Assembly: GCA_024635555.1 (NCBI GenBank)
Contig: JAGXIO010000041.1
Span: 1-59,578 of the forward strand
Length of the DNA stretch: 59,578 nt
Direction of reading: 5' to 3'
Source: Saccharicrinis sp.
Lineage (GTDB): Bacteria > Bacteroidota > Bacteroidia > Bacteroidales > Marinilabiliaceae
Shown: piece by piece, positions 44,384 through 53,309 of the stretch
How positions within the stretch are numbered: position 1 is the stretch's first letter
Layout: each line of letters begins with the position of its first letter
Notes under the pieces: generated by a model
What the model was told of the DNA's origin: nothing
Database searches by the model: none
What the model saw: only the letters and a program-made list of their open reading frames with translations
Translations under genes and position numbers: made by a program

Positions 44384-45241
44384 TTACATTATCATTTTCT
44401 CAATCGGGAAAGTCAAAATACCTTGGGCACCATTTTCTTTCAGTTTACCTATGATCTCCCAAAACCTCTTTTCCGATATCACCGAATGGATAGAGCTCCA
44501 TCCCTCCTCGGCCAATGGCAGTACTGTGGGGCTTTTCATGCCGGGCAATACCTTCACAATTTCACTTATCTTATCATTTGGGGCATTAAGTAGGATGTAC
44601 TTGTTAGAATTGGCCGACATTACCGCATCTATGCGAAACAACAGCTCTTGCAGCAGTTCCTTTTTCTCATCGGAAAGACCATCCGCTTTTACCAATAATG
44701 CTTCCGATTGCATTACCACTTCAACCTCTTTAAGGCGGTTTGCAACCAAGGTACTGCCAGAACTCACAATATCAAAAATACCATCCGCTAAACCTATGCC
44801 GGGTGCAATTTCAACCGAGCCTGCTATTTCGTGTATTTGCGCATCAATATTATTTTCTCCAAAATATTTTTTAAGGATGCCAGGGTAAGAAGTGGCTACC
44901 TTTTTACCATTAAAATAGGCTAAGCCTGGGTATGTTTCGGCTTTTGGAATAGCCAGTGAAATACGGCATTTGCTAAATCCCAAGCGTTTTGCTATTTCTA
45001 AATCAAAACCTTTTTCCAGCACTTCGTTTTCGCCCACTACACCAATGTCGGCCACTCTATCGGCAATGGTCTGCGGAATATCATCATCGCGTAAAAAAAG
45101 CACTTCTATTGGGAAGTTAGGCGACTGTGCAATCAGCTTTCCACTACCAATGTTAAACTTAATGCCCGCCTCCCTTAACAGCTTCATTGAATCGTCGTGT
45201 AAGCGTCCTTTTTTTTGTAATGCAATTCTTAATTTCTCCAT
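44384..45241 (-). CDS. hisG: ATP phosphoribosyltransferase, long form
   Basis: The 285-residue protein is the long HisG type: a catalytic part (KLRIALQKKGRLHDDS, DIGVVGENEVLEKGF, EIAPGIGLADGIFDIVSSGSTL) plus a C-terminal regulatory domain of about 75 residues (SPTVLPLAEEGW-SSIHSVI). Such enzymes are feedback-inhibited by histidine and do not need HisZ. It makes phosphoribosyl-ATP, the first step. It is the first structural gene after the his leader and its attenuator. Confidence 0.96.
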   Translation of the reverse strand: MEKLRIALQKKGRLHDDSMKLLREAGIKFNIGSGKLIAQSPNFPIEVLFLRDDDIPQTIADRVADIGVVGENEVLEKGFDLEIAKRLGFSKCRISLAIPKAETYPGLAYFNGKKVATSYPGILKKYFGENNIDAQIHEIAGSVEIAPGIGLADGIFDIVSSGSTLVANRLKEVEVVMQSEALLVKADGLSDEKKELLQELLFRIDAVMSANSNKYILLNAPNDKISEIVKVLPGMKSPTVLPLAEEGWSSIHSVISEKRFWEIIGKLKENGAQGILTFPIEKMIM

Positions 45242-45260
45242 ATCTTTATTTATTATTTTT

Positions 45261-45295
45261 AAAAAAAAAGAGGGCTTCCCATATGGTAAGCCCTC
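45261..45295 (-). terminator. his attenuator terminator
   Basis: GAGGGCTT-A-CC pairs with GG-G-AAGCCCTC around an ATAT loop (45295-45270), with one mismatch. A run of nine T (45269-45261) follows, 20 nt before hisG. On the minus strand this is a strong intrinsic terminator in the hisG leader. Confidence 0.9.
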
Positions 45296-45322
45296 CTATA
45301 TTATTATGCACAACAATGCGGA

Positions 45323-45376
45323 CTACCTATTGCAGTAAATAAAATGATGTCCGTAAAGATGTGTAAAATTCTTCAT
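45323..45376 (-). CDS. hisL: his operon leader peptide
   Basis: The frame encodes MKNFTHLYGHHFIYCNR and stops at 45323. Three His codons lie in 17 residues, two adjacent. CGGAC (45353-45349), ending in the first base of the first of the paired His codons, can pair with GUCCG (45323-45319). GGUAGUCC (45327-45320) can instead pair with GGGCUUACC (45293-45285), the 5' arm of the terminator, with one bulge. A ribosome stalled at the His codons would mask CGGAC, free the antiterminator and allow hisG transcription. The elements are visible in the sequence; the control itself is inference from classical attenuation. Confidence 0.85.
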   Translation of the reverse strand: MKNFTHLYGHHFIYCNR

Positions 45377-45396
45377 CTGTTTAAAATTAATCCATG

Positions 45397-45427
45397 CAAA
45401 AGTAAATGGAATTTTCTTAAATCCAAA
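45397..45427 (-). promoter_or_regulatory. his operon promoter
   Basis: On the minus strand TTTG (45427-45424) is followed after exactly 19 nt by TACTTTTG (45404-45397), an exact TAnnTTTG box. This matches the Bacteroidota consensus. Transcription would start about 15 nt before the hisL ATG. Confidence 0.7.
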
Positions 45428-45614
45428 TTTTATGATATTTATTAATACATGCAAACCTACAATTGTTCACTTCGATTCTGAAAAGATTGTACTGTTGTAT
45501 CTCCAAAATTCTATAAATACCGCATAGTCACCAGCTAACCCAAACCATATCAAGCCACTATAATTTATTGGCTTGTTCTTTGACGAAACGGAGCTAAAAT
45601 CCCCCACAAAAAGT

Positions 45615-45622
45615 TAGCTTTG
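45615..45622 (+). promoter_or_regulatory. Possible dnaE promoter box
   Basis: TAGCTTTG is an exact TAnnTTTG box 49 nt before dnaE. No TTG lies at the usual distance upstream (the nearest is at a longer spacing). The rest of the his-dnaE gap shows nothing else beyond the his leader. Confidence 0.3.
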
Positions 45623-45670
45623 TAAGTCGTAGCTATAGCGATTATATTGCATTTAAATAACTGATATACA

Positions 45671-48600
45671 ATGTTTTTAGTATTTGATACCGAAACCACA
45701 GGTTTACCCAAAAATTGGAAAGCACCCATTACCGATACCAACAACTGGCCAAGAATGGTGCAGCTTGCCTGGCAATGCCACGACATTGAAGGTAACTTTC
45801 TTTTTGCCAAAAACCATGTGATAAAACCCGAGGGTTACACCATTCCCGAGGAAGTGGTAAATATACACGGCATCACTACCGAAATAGCCCACGAAAAAGG
45901 TATCGCTTTAAAGGATGCACTACTCGATTTTATGGGTGATGTAAAAAAGAGTAAATTCATCATTGGGCACAATATCAGTTTCGACATTAACGTTGTGGGC
46001 TGCGAGTTGGTGCGATGCGGAATGGAAGAAACCCTTTCGCGAGCTCCATCGCTTTGTACCATGCTCGAAAGCAAGGAGTTTTGCGATATTCGACGTAATG
46101 GTCAGCTTCAAAACCCAGGCCTCACGGCACTTCATATAAAACTATTTACTGTTCCGTTTGAAGAGGCGCACAACGCAGCTGCCGACGTGGAATCCACGAC
46201 ACGCTGTTTCCTAGAATTGGTTCGCGTGGGAGGTATTACGCCTCAACGATTACAGATGACCCCTGCCCAGATAGAGGCATTCAGGGTTAAAAACCCCGAG
46301 ATGATTCAACTGGTGGGTGTTGAATATGAGTCTTTTAAGATAGATACCCTCGATCATATTTCGATTGCCGATGAAGAGGAGAAACTGAGGCAGGCGGCAA
46401 AAAGTGCTGGAAAAGTTCCCTTCGTTCATTTACATGTACATACGCAATATTCTATTTTGGACGGGGCCAACAAAACCGCAGTTATCGCCAAAAAGGCCAA
46501 GGACGATGGAATGCCAGCTTTGGCCATCACCGACCACGGCAGTATGTTTGGTGTAAAAGAATTTCATGTGGCATGTTTAAGGGCTGGCATAAAGCCTATT
46601 ATAGGGATAGAAGCCTATGTGGCTCGTCGCGGACGATTACGAAAGGATGATAAAACGGATGCATCAGGTCATCATCTTATTCTATTGGCCAAAAACGAAA
46701 CAGGTTATATTAATCTTTTAAAGCTAACCTCTATCTCACATATGGAGGGGTTTTATTACAAACCCCGCATCGACAAGGAGGTGCTCCAAAAATACAGTGA
46801 GGGATTGATAGTGAGTAGTGCCTGTTTGGGTGGCGAGGTTTCGCAGCATATCATGAACGGAAATCTGGACAAAGCCCGGGAAACCATACAGTGGTTCAAA
46901 GAGGTTTTTGGCGACGATTATTATTTGGAGGTAATGCGTCATAAAAACGATGATCCTGTGCTGCGGCGTGATGTTTGGGAAAACCAGGTTAAAGTGAACA
47001 AAGTTATACTTGAATTGGGCAAGGAACTGGGTGTAAAAGTGATTGCCAGCAACGACACTCACTTTACCAATGCCGAGGATGCCGAGGCGCACGATCTGCT
47101 GGTTTGCCTGAGCACAGGTCGGGATTTTGACGATCCAACCCGCATGAGATACACCAAACAAGAATGGTTTAAAACAACCCAGGAGATGAACCTCATGTTT
47201 GCGGATATACCGGAAGTGTTGCAAAATACCATTGACGTAACGGGTAAGGTAGAAGCTTTTGAGCTGGACAAAAAGCCTATTATGCCCGATTTCCCCTTGC
47301 CTCCAGGCTTCGATAGCGAAGCAGATTTTCTGCGCCATTTAACCATGGAAGGTGCTAAAAAGAGATACGGCGATCCCTTTCCACCTGACGTTTTGGAACG
47401 CATAAACTTTGAGCTCGAAACCATTATAGGCATGGGCTTTCCGGGTTACTTCCTTATAACACAGGATTTTATAAACTGGGCCAAAGATAATGGCGTGCTA
47501 GTGGGTCCGGGTCGTGGTTCCGCAGCAGGTGCTGTGGTGGCCTATTGCACAGGCATCACCAATGTTGACCCCATTAAATATGATTTGCTGTTTGAGCGTT
47601 TCCTCAACCCCGACCGTATTTCGATGCCCGATGTGGACATTGATTTTGACGACGATGGACGACAGGCTGTGCTCGATTATGTAACCAATAAATATGGCCA
47701 CGATAAGGTAGCGCACATTTGTACTTTTGGTACCATGGCCACCAAAAGCTCCATAAAAGATGTGGCTCGGGTGCTAAAATTAGATTTATCCGAAGCCAAC
47801 CGTTTAGCCAAGATGGTTCCGGAAGCACCTAAAATGAATTTTAAAAAGGCTTTTCTGGATAATCCCGATTTAGAGCTCGAAAAAAACTCTCCCGATCCGC
47901 TGATTGCAAAAACCATGAAGTTTGCCGAAGCCCTGGAAGGTGCTGTGCGTCAAACTGGGGTTCATGCCTGCGGGGTTCTAATTGGAAAAAATCCTTTAGA
48001 CCAGCACTTGCCCGTTATGCCCACCAAGGGCGAGGAACTGATGACAACCCAATACGATGGTAGGTTTGTGGAGGACATAGGCTTGTTGAAGATGGATTTT
48101 CTGGGACTAAAAACCTTATCCATCTTTAAAGAAGTACTGGGCAATATAAAGCTTTCCAAAGGTATCGACGTGGATTTGGAAACCATCCCCATGGACGACG
48201 AAATAACCTTGAAGCTGTTTGGCAACGGCGAAACAACGGCCATATTCCAGTTTGAATCGCCGGGTATGAAGAAACATTTAAAAGCACTACAGCCCAACCG
48301 ATTTGAGGATTTAGTGGCCATGAATGCCTTGTACCGCCCCGGTCCCATGGAGTACATCCCCTCTTTTATTGCCCGCAAGCACGGACGTGAGGATATAGCC
48401 TACGACCACCCCATGATGGAACCTTTTTTAAAAGACACCTACGGAATTACTGTTTACCAGGAGCAGGTGATGCTCCAGAGCCGTGCATTGGGCAACTTTA
48501 CCCGTGGCGACTCCGACTCGCTGCGTAAAGCCATGGGTAAAAAGGTAATAGCCATGATGGACAAACTCAAAGTGAAGTTTACCGATGGTTGCCTTGGCAG

Positions 48601-49945
48601 TGAGGGTTTTATGAAGGGCTGCGAAGGCAAAAAGCAGAAACCTACCGATTTGATTGATAAAATATGGCACGACTGGGAAGCTTTTGCCAGTTATGCGTTT
48701 AACAAATCGCACTCGGTTTGTTATGCACTAATTGCCTATCAAACGGGGTACTTAAAAGCCCATTACCCTGCCGAATTTATGTCGGGTGTATTGAGTCGAA
48801 ACCTGAACGACATTGCCAAAATTACCACCTTTATGGAGGAGTGCAAGCGAATGGGAATGGACGTATTGGGGCCTGATGTAAACGAGAGTTACCGTAAATT
48901 CACAGTAAATAAGAGTGGCGCCATACGCTTTGGTATGGCCGGCGTAAAAGGCGTGGGAGCCGGTGCCGTGGAAGAAATTATAAAAGTGCGCGACGAGGGC
49001 GGGCCATTTAAAGATATATTTGATTTTGTGGAGCGGGTAAACTTACAAACAGTAAATAAAAAAAACCTGGAAGCACTTGCTGCTGCAGGTGGGTTTGATG
49101 GTTTTACTGCTTTGCATCGGGCACAGTATTTTGCCTGTTTACAGGGTGAGCAAACTACTTTCGTAGAGAATCTTTCGCGATATGCAAACCTATTTCAAAA
49201 CGATAAAGCAACAGCTGCCACCTCTCTTTTCGGTTCTATAGGGGCTAGTGCCGCCATCAATAAACCAATAGCTCCTTATTGCCAAGAGTTTTCACTACTC
49301 GAAAAATTAGCCCGCGAAAAAGACTTGATAGGTATTTACCTCTCGGCACATCCCCTGGATATGTTTAAATTGGAGATCAATCATTTTTGTACAACCAAAC
49401 TTAGCGACCTCGAAGACTTGGAAAAAATGAAAGGACGTGACATAACCGTTGGAGGCATGGTTACCGCATCGCGATCAGGAATGACAAAAACCGGAAAACC
49501 CTATGGCATAATGAGTCTGGATGATTACACGGGTACGTTTGAGTTTGCTTTTTTTGGTAACGACTACCCTGAGTATGCGCGATATCTAGTGCAAGGGTAT
49601 TACATTATGATGAGAGCTAAGGTGCAAGAAAAAGCCTGGACAAAAGATGGTGAACTAGAAGTTAAAGTAAATAAAATTGAAATGTTGGATGGGGTAAGGG
49701 AATCGCGCGTTACAGGCATCAACATTCAAATTCCATTGCACGCATTGGACGAAGCATTGGTAACCGACCTTGCCGAACTCTCGAAGGAAACAACGGGTAA
49801 TGTGGCGCTAAAATTTTCTATCTACGATAAAGATGAAGATAACCATCAAACCCAATTTTATTCGCGCTCCAGCAAAATTACCTTAACAGATGATATGGTA
49901 GATTATCTGGATGCGCACCCAGATGTTTCTTTTACTTTATTTTAA
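45671..49945 (+). CDS. dnaE: DNA polymerase III alpha subunit fused to a 3'-5' exonuclease
   Basis: This 1424-residue protein has an N-terminal DEDDh exonuclease (about 1-185) with FDTETTG, GHNISFD and HNAAADVES holding all acidic residues and the histidine. A PHP domain starts near 255 (FVHLHVHTQYSILDGAN). The polymerase core has GPGRGSAAGAVVAY and PDVDIDFDDDGR, then helix-hairpin-helix and OB-fold regions (ITVGGMVTASRSGMTKTGKP) and a short tail. It replicates DNA; the fused domain could proofread. It is transcribed away from the his cluster, ahead of thyA and folA. Confidence 0.96.
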   Translation: MFLVFDTETTGLPKNWKAPITDTNNWPRMVQLAWQCHDIEGNFLFAKNHVIKPEGYTIPEEVVNIHGITTEIAHEKGIALKDALLDFMGDVKKSKFIIGHNISFDINVVGCELVRCGMEETLSRAPSLCTMLESKEFCDIRRNGQLQNPGLTALHIKLFTVPFEEAHNAAADVESTTRCFLELVRVGGITPQRLQMTPAQIEAFRVKNPEMIQLVGVEYESFKIDTLDHISIADEEEKLRQAAKSAGKVPFVHLHVHTQYSILDGANKTAVIAKKAKDDGMPALAITDHGSMFGVKEFHVACLRAGIKPIIGIEAYVARRGRLRKDDKTDASGHHLILLAKNETGYINLLKLTSISHMEGFYYKPRIDKEVLQKYSEGLIVSSACLGGEVSQHIMNGNLDKARETIQWFKEVFGDDYYLEVMRHKNDDPVLRRDVWENQVKVNKVILELGKELGVKVIASNDTHFTNAEDAEAHDLLVCLSTGRDFDDPTRMRYTKQEWFKTTQEMNLMFADIPEVLQNTIDVTGKVEAFELDKKPIMPDFPLPPGFDSEADFLRHLTMEGAKKRYGDPFPPDVLERINFELETIIGMGFPGYFLITQDFINWAKDNGVLVGPGRGSAAGAVVAYCTGITNVDPIKYDLLFERFLNPDRISMPDVDIDFDDDGRQAVLDYVTNKYGHDKVAHICTFGTMATKSSIKDVARVLKLDLSEANRLAKMVPEAPKMNFKKAFLDNPDLELEKNSPDPLIAKTMKFAEALEGAVRQTGVHACGVLIGKNPLDQHLPVMPTKGEELMTTQYDGRFVEDIGLLKMDFLGLKTLSIFKEVLGNIKLSKGIDVDLETIPMDDEITLKLFGNGETTAIFQFESPGMKKHLKALQPNRFEDLVAMNALYRPGPMEYIPSFIARKHGREDIAYDHPMMEPFLKDTYGITVYQEQVMLQSRALGNFTRGDSDSLRKAMGKKVIAMMDKLKVKFTDGCLGSEGFMKGCEGKKQKPTDLIDKIWHDWEAFASYAFNKSHSVCYALIAYQTGYLKAHYPAEFMSGVLSRNLNDIAKITTFMEECKRMGMDVLGPDVNESYRKFTVNKSGAIRFGMAGVKGVGAGAVEEIIKVRDEGGPFKDIFDFVERVNLQTVNKKNLEALAAAGGFDGFTALHRAQYFACLQGEQTTFVENLSRYANLFQNDKATAATSLFGSIGASAAINKPIAPYCQEFSLLEKLAREKDLIGIYLSAHPLDMFKLEINHFCTTKLSDLEDLEKMKGRDITVGGMVTASRSGMTKTGKPYGIMSLDDYTGTFEFAFFGNDYPEYARYLVQGYYIMMRAKVQEKAWTKDGELEVKVNKIEMLDGVRESRVTGINIQIPLHALDEALVTDLAELSKETTGNVALKFSIYDKDEDNHQTQFYSRSSKITLTDDMVDYLDAHPDVSFTLF

Positions 49946-49958
49946 AATTTTGCTAATT

Positions 49959-49988
49959 TTGAGCCAACAAACAAAAGCAATAAGTTTG
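49959..49988 (+). promoter_or_regulatory. thyA promoter
   Basis: TTG (49959-49961), 19 nt, then TAAGTTTG (49981-49988), an exact TAnnTTTG box. The two elements match the Bacteroidota consensus. Transcription should start about 20 nt before the thyA ATG, just after the dnaE stop. Confidence 0.65.
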
Positions 49989-50012
49989 AAACTCAAAAAC
50001 AGATGAAAAACA

Positions 50013-50807
50013 ATGCATCAATATATTGAATTGTGCCAACGGGTGTTGGACGAAGGAGCGGAAAAAGGAGACAGAACAGGTACGGGAACCATCAGTGTTT
50101 TTGGCCATCAAATGCGATTTAACCTGCAAGAAGGCTTCCCGCTCGTAACCACCAAAAAACTTCATCTTAAATCCATTATCCATGAGTTGATTTGGTTTTT
50201 AAAGGGCAGCACCAACGTTAAATATCTGCAAGATAACGATGTGCGTATCTGGAACGAGTGGGCACTGCCCGATGGTGAGCTGGGACCCATATACGGCTAT
50301 CAATGGCGATCGTGGCCCATGGCCAACGGACAATATGTTGATCAGATTAAGCAGGTTATCGATTCCATAAAAACCAATCCCGACTCCCGCCGTCACATCG
50401 TGAGTGCCTGGAATGTTGGACAATTGGACGAAATGCAATTGCCACCCTGCCATATCCTATTTCAATTTTATGTGGCCGATGGTAAATTATCGTGTCAGTT
50501 GTACCAACGTAGTGCCGACCTGTTTTTGGGTGTACCTTTCAATATTGCATCCTATGCCCTATTAACCATGATGGTAGCCCAAGTATGCGGATTGCAGTTG
50601 GGCGATTTTGTGCATACTTTAGGTGATGTTCACATTTACAACAACCATATCCCTCAGGTAGAGCTACAGGTTTCGCGGGAACCTCGCGGACTGCCCAACC
50701 TAACCATTAACCCCGATGTAAAATCTATCGATGACTTTACATTTGAAGATTTTAAGTTGAGCGATTACAATCCCCATCCACATATTAAAGGCGCTATCTC
50801 TATTTAA
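50013..50807 (+). CDS. thyA: Thymidylate synthase
   Basis: The 264-residue ThyA has [16 protein letters not shown] near residue 22, the catalytic cysteine in [12 protein letters not shown] near 146, and [19 protein letters not shown]. It methylates dUMP to dTMP using methylene-tetrahydrofolate, producing dihydrofolate. folA follows after 68 bp on the same strand, which pairs production and recycling of the cofactor. Length matches the common 264-residue form. Confidence 0.97.
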   Translation: MHQYIELCQRVLDEGAEKGDRTGTGTISVFGHQMRFNLQEGFPLVTTKKLHLKSIIHELIWFLKGSTNVKYLQDNDVRIWNEWALPDGELGPIYGYQWRSWPMANGQYVDQIKQVIDSIKTNPDSRRHIVSAWNVGQLDEMQLPPCHILFQFYVADGKLSCQLYQRSADLFLGVPFNIASYALLTMMVAQVCGLQLGDFVHTLGDVHIYNNHIPQVELQVSREPRGLPNLTINPDVKSIDDFTFEDFKLSDYNPHPHIKGAISI

Positions 50808-50875
50808 AAAACGCGACCAACGGATAAAGAAATTCGGATGAGACTATCATATTTTATTATTTTGCAAAAATATCA

Positions 50876-51376
50876 ATGACAAAAATATCAATAATAGCGG
50901 CCATAGCCGAAATGCACGCCATAGGCCAAAATAACGATTTATTGGCTCATATCCCCAACGATTTAAAACGTTTTAAAGCCTTAACATCGAGCCATACCAT
51001 TATTATGGGGCGTAAAACTTTTGATACCCTGCCCAATGGTGCCTTACCCAACCGCCGTAACATAGTTATTTCGCGTAATCCCGATCTACAACTCCCGGGT
51101 GCCGAGGTGGTCAATTCACCCGAAGCAGCGCTGGAGCTTTGCCAGGATCAATCGGAAGTGTTTGTTATAGGCGGCGCCACAATTTACGATGCCTTTATGC
51201 CAAAAACTGATAAGATGTATCTTACCATGATTAATGAATTCTTTAACGATGCCGACACCTTTTTCCCCGATTTTGAAATGGAGGAATGGAGGGAAGTTTA
51301 TAAAGAAGAAATAACCAACGACGACAAAACCGGTTTTACCTACACTTACCTCGATTTGGAAAGAAGAAGGAAGTGA
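50876..51376 (+). CDS. folA: Dihydrofolate reductase
   Basis: The 166-residue protein has the DHFR signatures IAAIAEMHAIGQNNDLLAHI near the start, the conserved TIIMGRKTFDTLP (about 42-54) and VFVIGGATIYDAFMP (about 99-113). It reduces dihydrofolate made by ThyA back to tetrahydrofolate. The ATG at 50876 yields MTKISIIAAIAEM. It is probably co-transcribed with thyA. Confidence 0.96.
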   Translation: MTKISIIAAIAEMHAIGQNNDLLAHIPNDLKRFKALTSSHTIIMGRKTFDTLPNGALPNRRNIVISRNPDLQLPGAEVVNSPEAALELCQDQSEVFVIGGATIYDAFMPKTDKMYLTMINEFFNDADTFFPDFEMEEWREVYKEEITNDDKTGFTYTYLDLERRRK

Positions 51377-51470
51377 ACTGGCGGTTGACTTATAGCTAAT
51401 GGCAAAAAAATGTTGGTGGCATTTGAAGGATTGATAAATCGTATGCCTATGCGTTACATGCCAATAAGCC

Positions 51471-52418
51471 TTATATGCTTGAATTAATGTTTAAATAATC
51501 CGTATTGACAATTATATCTATTCCCTCTTCGTATTTGGTGGGTTTAAAATTGAATTCTTTTTCAAACTTGCTGCTATCAAAAATATAATCCCGGTCGTAT
51601 TGATAGAGCATTTCAACGGTTTCCCTCATTATGGGCATAAACAATCCAAGAATTTGCACCAAGAATTTTGGAGCCACCTGATATTTTGGTTTTACATTTA
51701 ACTTATCGGCAATTTTCTCTATCCATTGCTTTCCTGTTAAAGGATTTGATGCCGTTGGCAAATGCCAAACCTGACCGTAGGCAGCCTCGGTATTTCCCAA
51801 TAGAGCTGTGGCTTTGCCAGCGTCAACTGTGAAGGTGAAGGAATGTTTATACCTGTCCCCTCCCAGCCAATTTGCCTTTTTCCCTTTACTCAAGGGCTTA
51901 AACACTGTTTCTGTGAGTATGCTTGTGTTTTCAATTGAAGGCCCATAAAAATCTGCCGAACGAGCAATCAATGCTTTTAGCTTTCCAGAATTAGCTTCAT
52001 CTAGTATCATTTGTGCAATTGTATCCCTTATTTCCCCCTTTTTGCTAGGTGGATTTATGGGCGTGTCCTCCGTCATTCCACTCAGATAGTTTTTATCGTA
52101 CATATAAATGTTATCGAAAAACACCAATTTGCAATTTTCATTATTGCAGACCGCAATTAAATCACCAATGAATTTGGGCCATTTATCCGCCCACACCTTA
52201 TGGTTGTAGGGAAATCCTGCGGTTACATAAACTATGTCAGAATTCTTTACCGCATTTTCCAATTCATTACGATTGGTAATATCCGCCGGGAATAGCTGGT
52301 CGGTACTGTTTACCTTTTTAGGATTTCTGCTGACCAATCTAATTTCGCTTGTATATTCAATTAATGCTTTGGCCAATTCAATTCCAATTGCCCCACCTGA
52401 ACCTAAAATTGTTTGCAT
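51471..52418 (-). CDS. NAD(P)-dependent epimerase/dehydratase-like (extended SDR) protein
   Basis: The 315-residue protein begins with a Rossmann motif (TILGSGGAIGIELAKALIE), then has VYVTAGFPYN, an NIYMYDKNY segment at the usual active-site Tyr position, and ARSADFYGPSIENTS. It resembles NAD-dependent epimerases acting on nucleotide sugars or similar substrates, but the substrate is unknown. Catalytic Tyr-x3-Lys is not fully evident here (YMYDKN), so activity is uncertain. It stands alone between folA and the methyltransferase module, on the opposite strand from folA. Confidence 0.82.
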   Translation of the reverse strand: MQTILGSGGAIGIELAKALIEYTSEIRLVSRNPKKVNSTDQLFPADITNRNELENAVKNSDIVYVTAGFPYNHKVWADKWPKFIGDLIAVCNNENCKLVFFDNIYMYDKNYLSGMTEDTPINPPSKKGEIRDTIAQMILDEANSGKLKALIARSADFYGPSIENTSILTETVFKPLSKGKKANWLGGDRYKHSFTFTVDAGKATALLGNTEAAYGQVWHLPTASNPLTGKQWIEKIADKLNVKPKYQVAPKFLVQILGLFMPIMRETVEMLYQYDRDYIFDSSKFEKEFNFKPTKYEEGIDIIVNTDYLNINSSI

Positions 52419-52649
52419 ATTATAGTTTTTAAAAAGAAATATTGGCCACCACGTGTTGTGCTACCCATTATCAATCATTGTCAGTTTATATAGTCATTAA
52501 ACCGCTCAATCGAAGCACTACGTTCCCGTAAAAATTAGTTTTTAAGGGCGACAAAAAAGACTTAGCAAACAAATAAGCTATTTTACAATCTTTGATTGCA
52601 AGCCGGCCTGTTCAAATTCCAAATGTGCTTGGCTGTGTGGGTTAGTCTT

Positions 52650-53309
52650 TCAAAATTTGATTAAATAATGTTTAAGTATCCGCTGTTCTAAATGACTTGA
52701 AATAAAGAAGAAAGATAAATCTTCGATTTGACATTTCTGCGTCTTCAAATTTTCTGAATTTCGGTTTGATGTATCTAATGTCGAATTTATTTTAGCAACA
52801 ATATTATCAGGATTCCCTTGCAAAACATAGCCTATCAAACAGCCATTCTGTGGGTATTTATCCGAAATAAAACTATCTATTCCCGTATTCACATATCTTT
52901 CATGATTCTTTTTTGCGTTTAGTTTTGATTTTCGCCCCTTCTTAATACAATCATCCTCAATTAAGTTTTTTGCTTCAATATAGAACTGACAACGCATTTT
53001 CGCTTGTGTCCAATTAGTTGTTAACCTAAAGTCTATTCGAGAGGCAGATTTAGCCGTTGTTTGACCAGATAGTATATTTTGATAATACAATCTGTGCTCA
53101 TCCGAAATATTAATATTAAGACCGATTGCTCTTTCACTTTTATCGATATAATCAAAAAAGTTAGCAGAAATGTTTTCTTCCTCCCAGTCTATTGTAATAT
53201 TTAGAGTATTGTTAATATGAGTGTAAGCCTCACCAAACAATGAAAGACAATTGGTTTCAAATGATTCTTGAAACTGAGAGATTATATCAGTACTTAACGA
53301 ACCAATCAT
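52650..53309 (-). CDS. Putative PD-(D/E)XK nuclease-like partner of the methyltransferase
   Basis: The 219-residue protein is not a family I can name. Its pattern ASRIDFRL-N17-YIEAKNL gives Asp93, Glu112 and Lys114, spaced as in PD-(D/E)XK nucleases. Its start overlaps the methyltransferase stop by 4 nt (ATGA), so it is translationally coupled. Together they look like a restriction-modification type pair; the nuclease role is inferred from spacing and linkage. The module is AT-rich compared with neighbours, which suggests transfer. Confidence 0.55.
   Translation of the reverse strand: MIGSLSTDIISQFQESFETNCLSLFGEAYTHINNTLNITIDWEEENISANFFDYIDKSERAIGLNINISDEHRLYYQNILSGQTTAKSASRIDFRLTTNWTQAKMRCQFYIEAKNLIEDDCIKKGRKSKLNAKKNHERYVNTGIDSFISDKYPQNGCLIGYVLQGNPDNIVAKINSTLDTSNRNSENLKTQKCQIEDLSFFFISSHLEQRILKHYLIKF

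Noticed and set aside
46736-48712. Minus-strand frames of up to 200 codons inside dnaE
   Set aside because: They are antisense to conserved polymerase motifs and have no recognisable domains.
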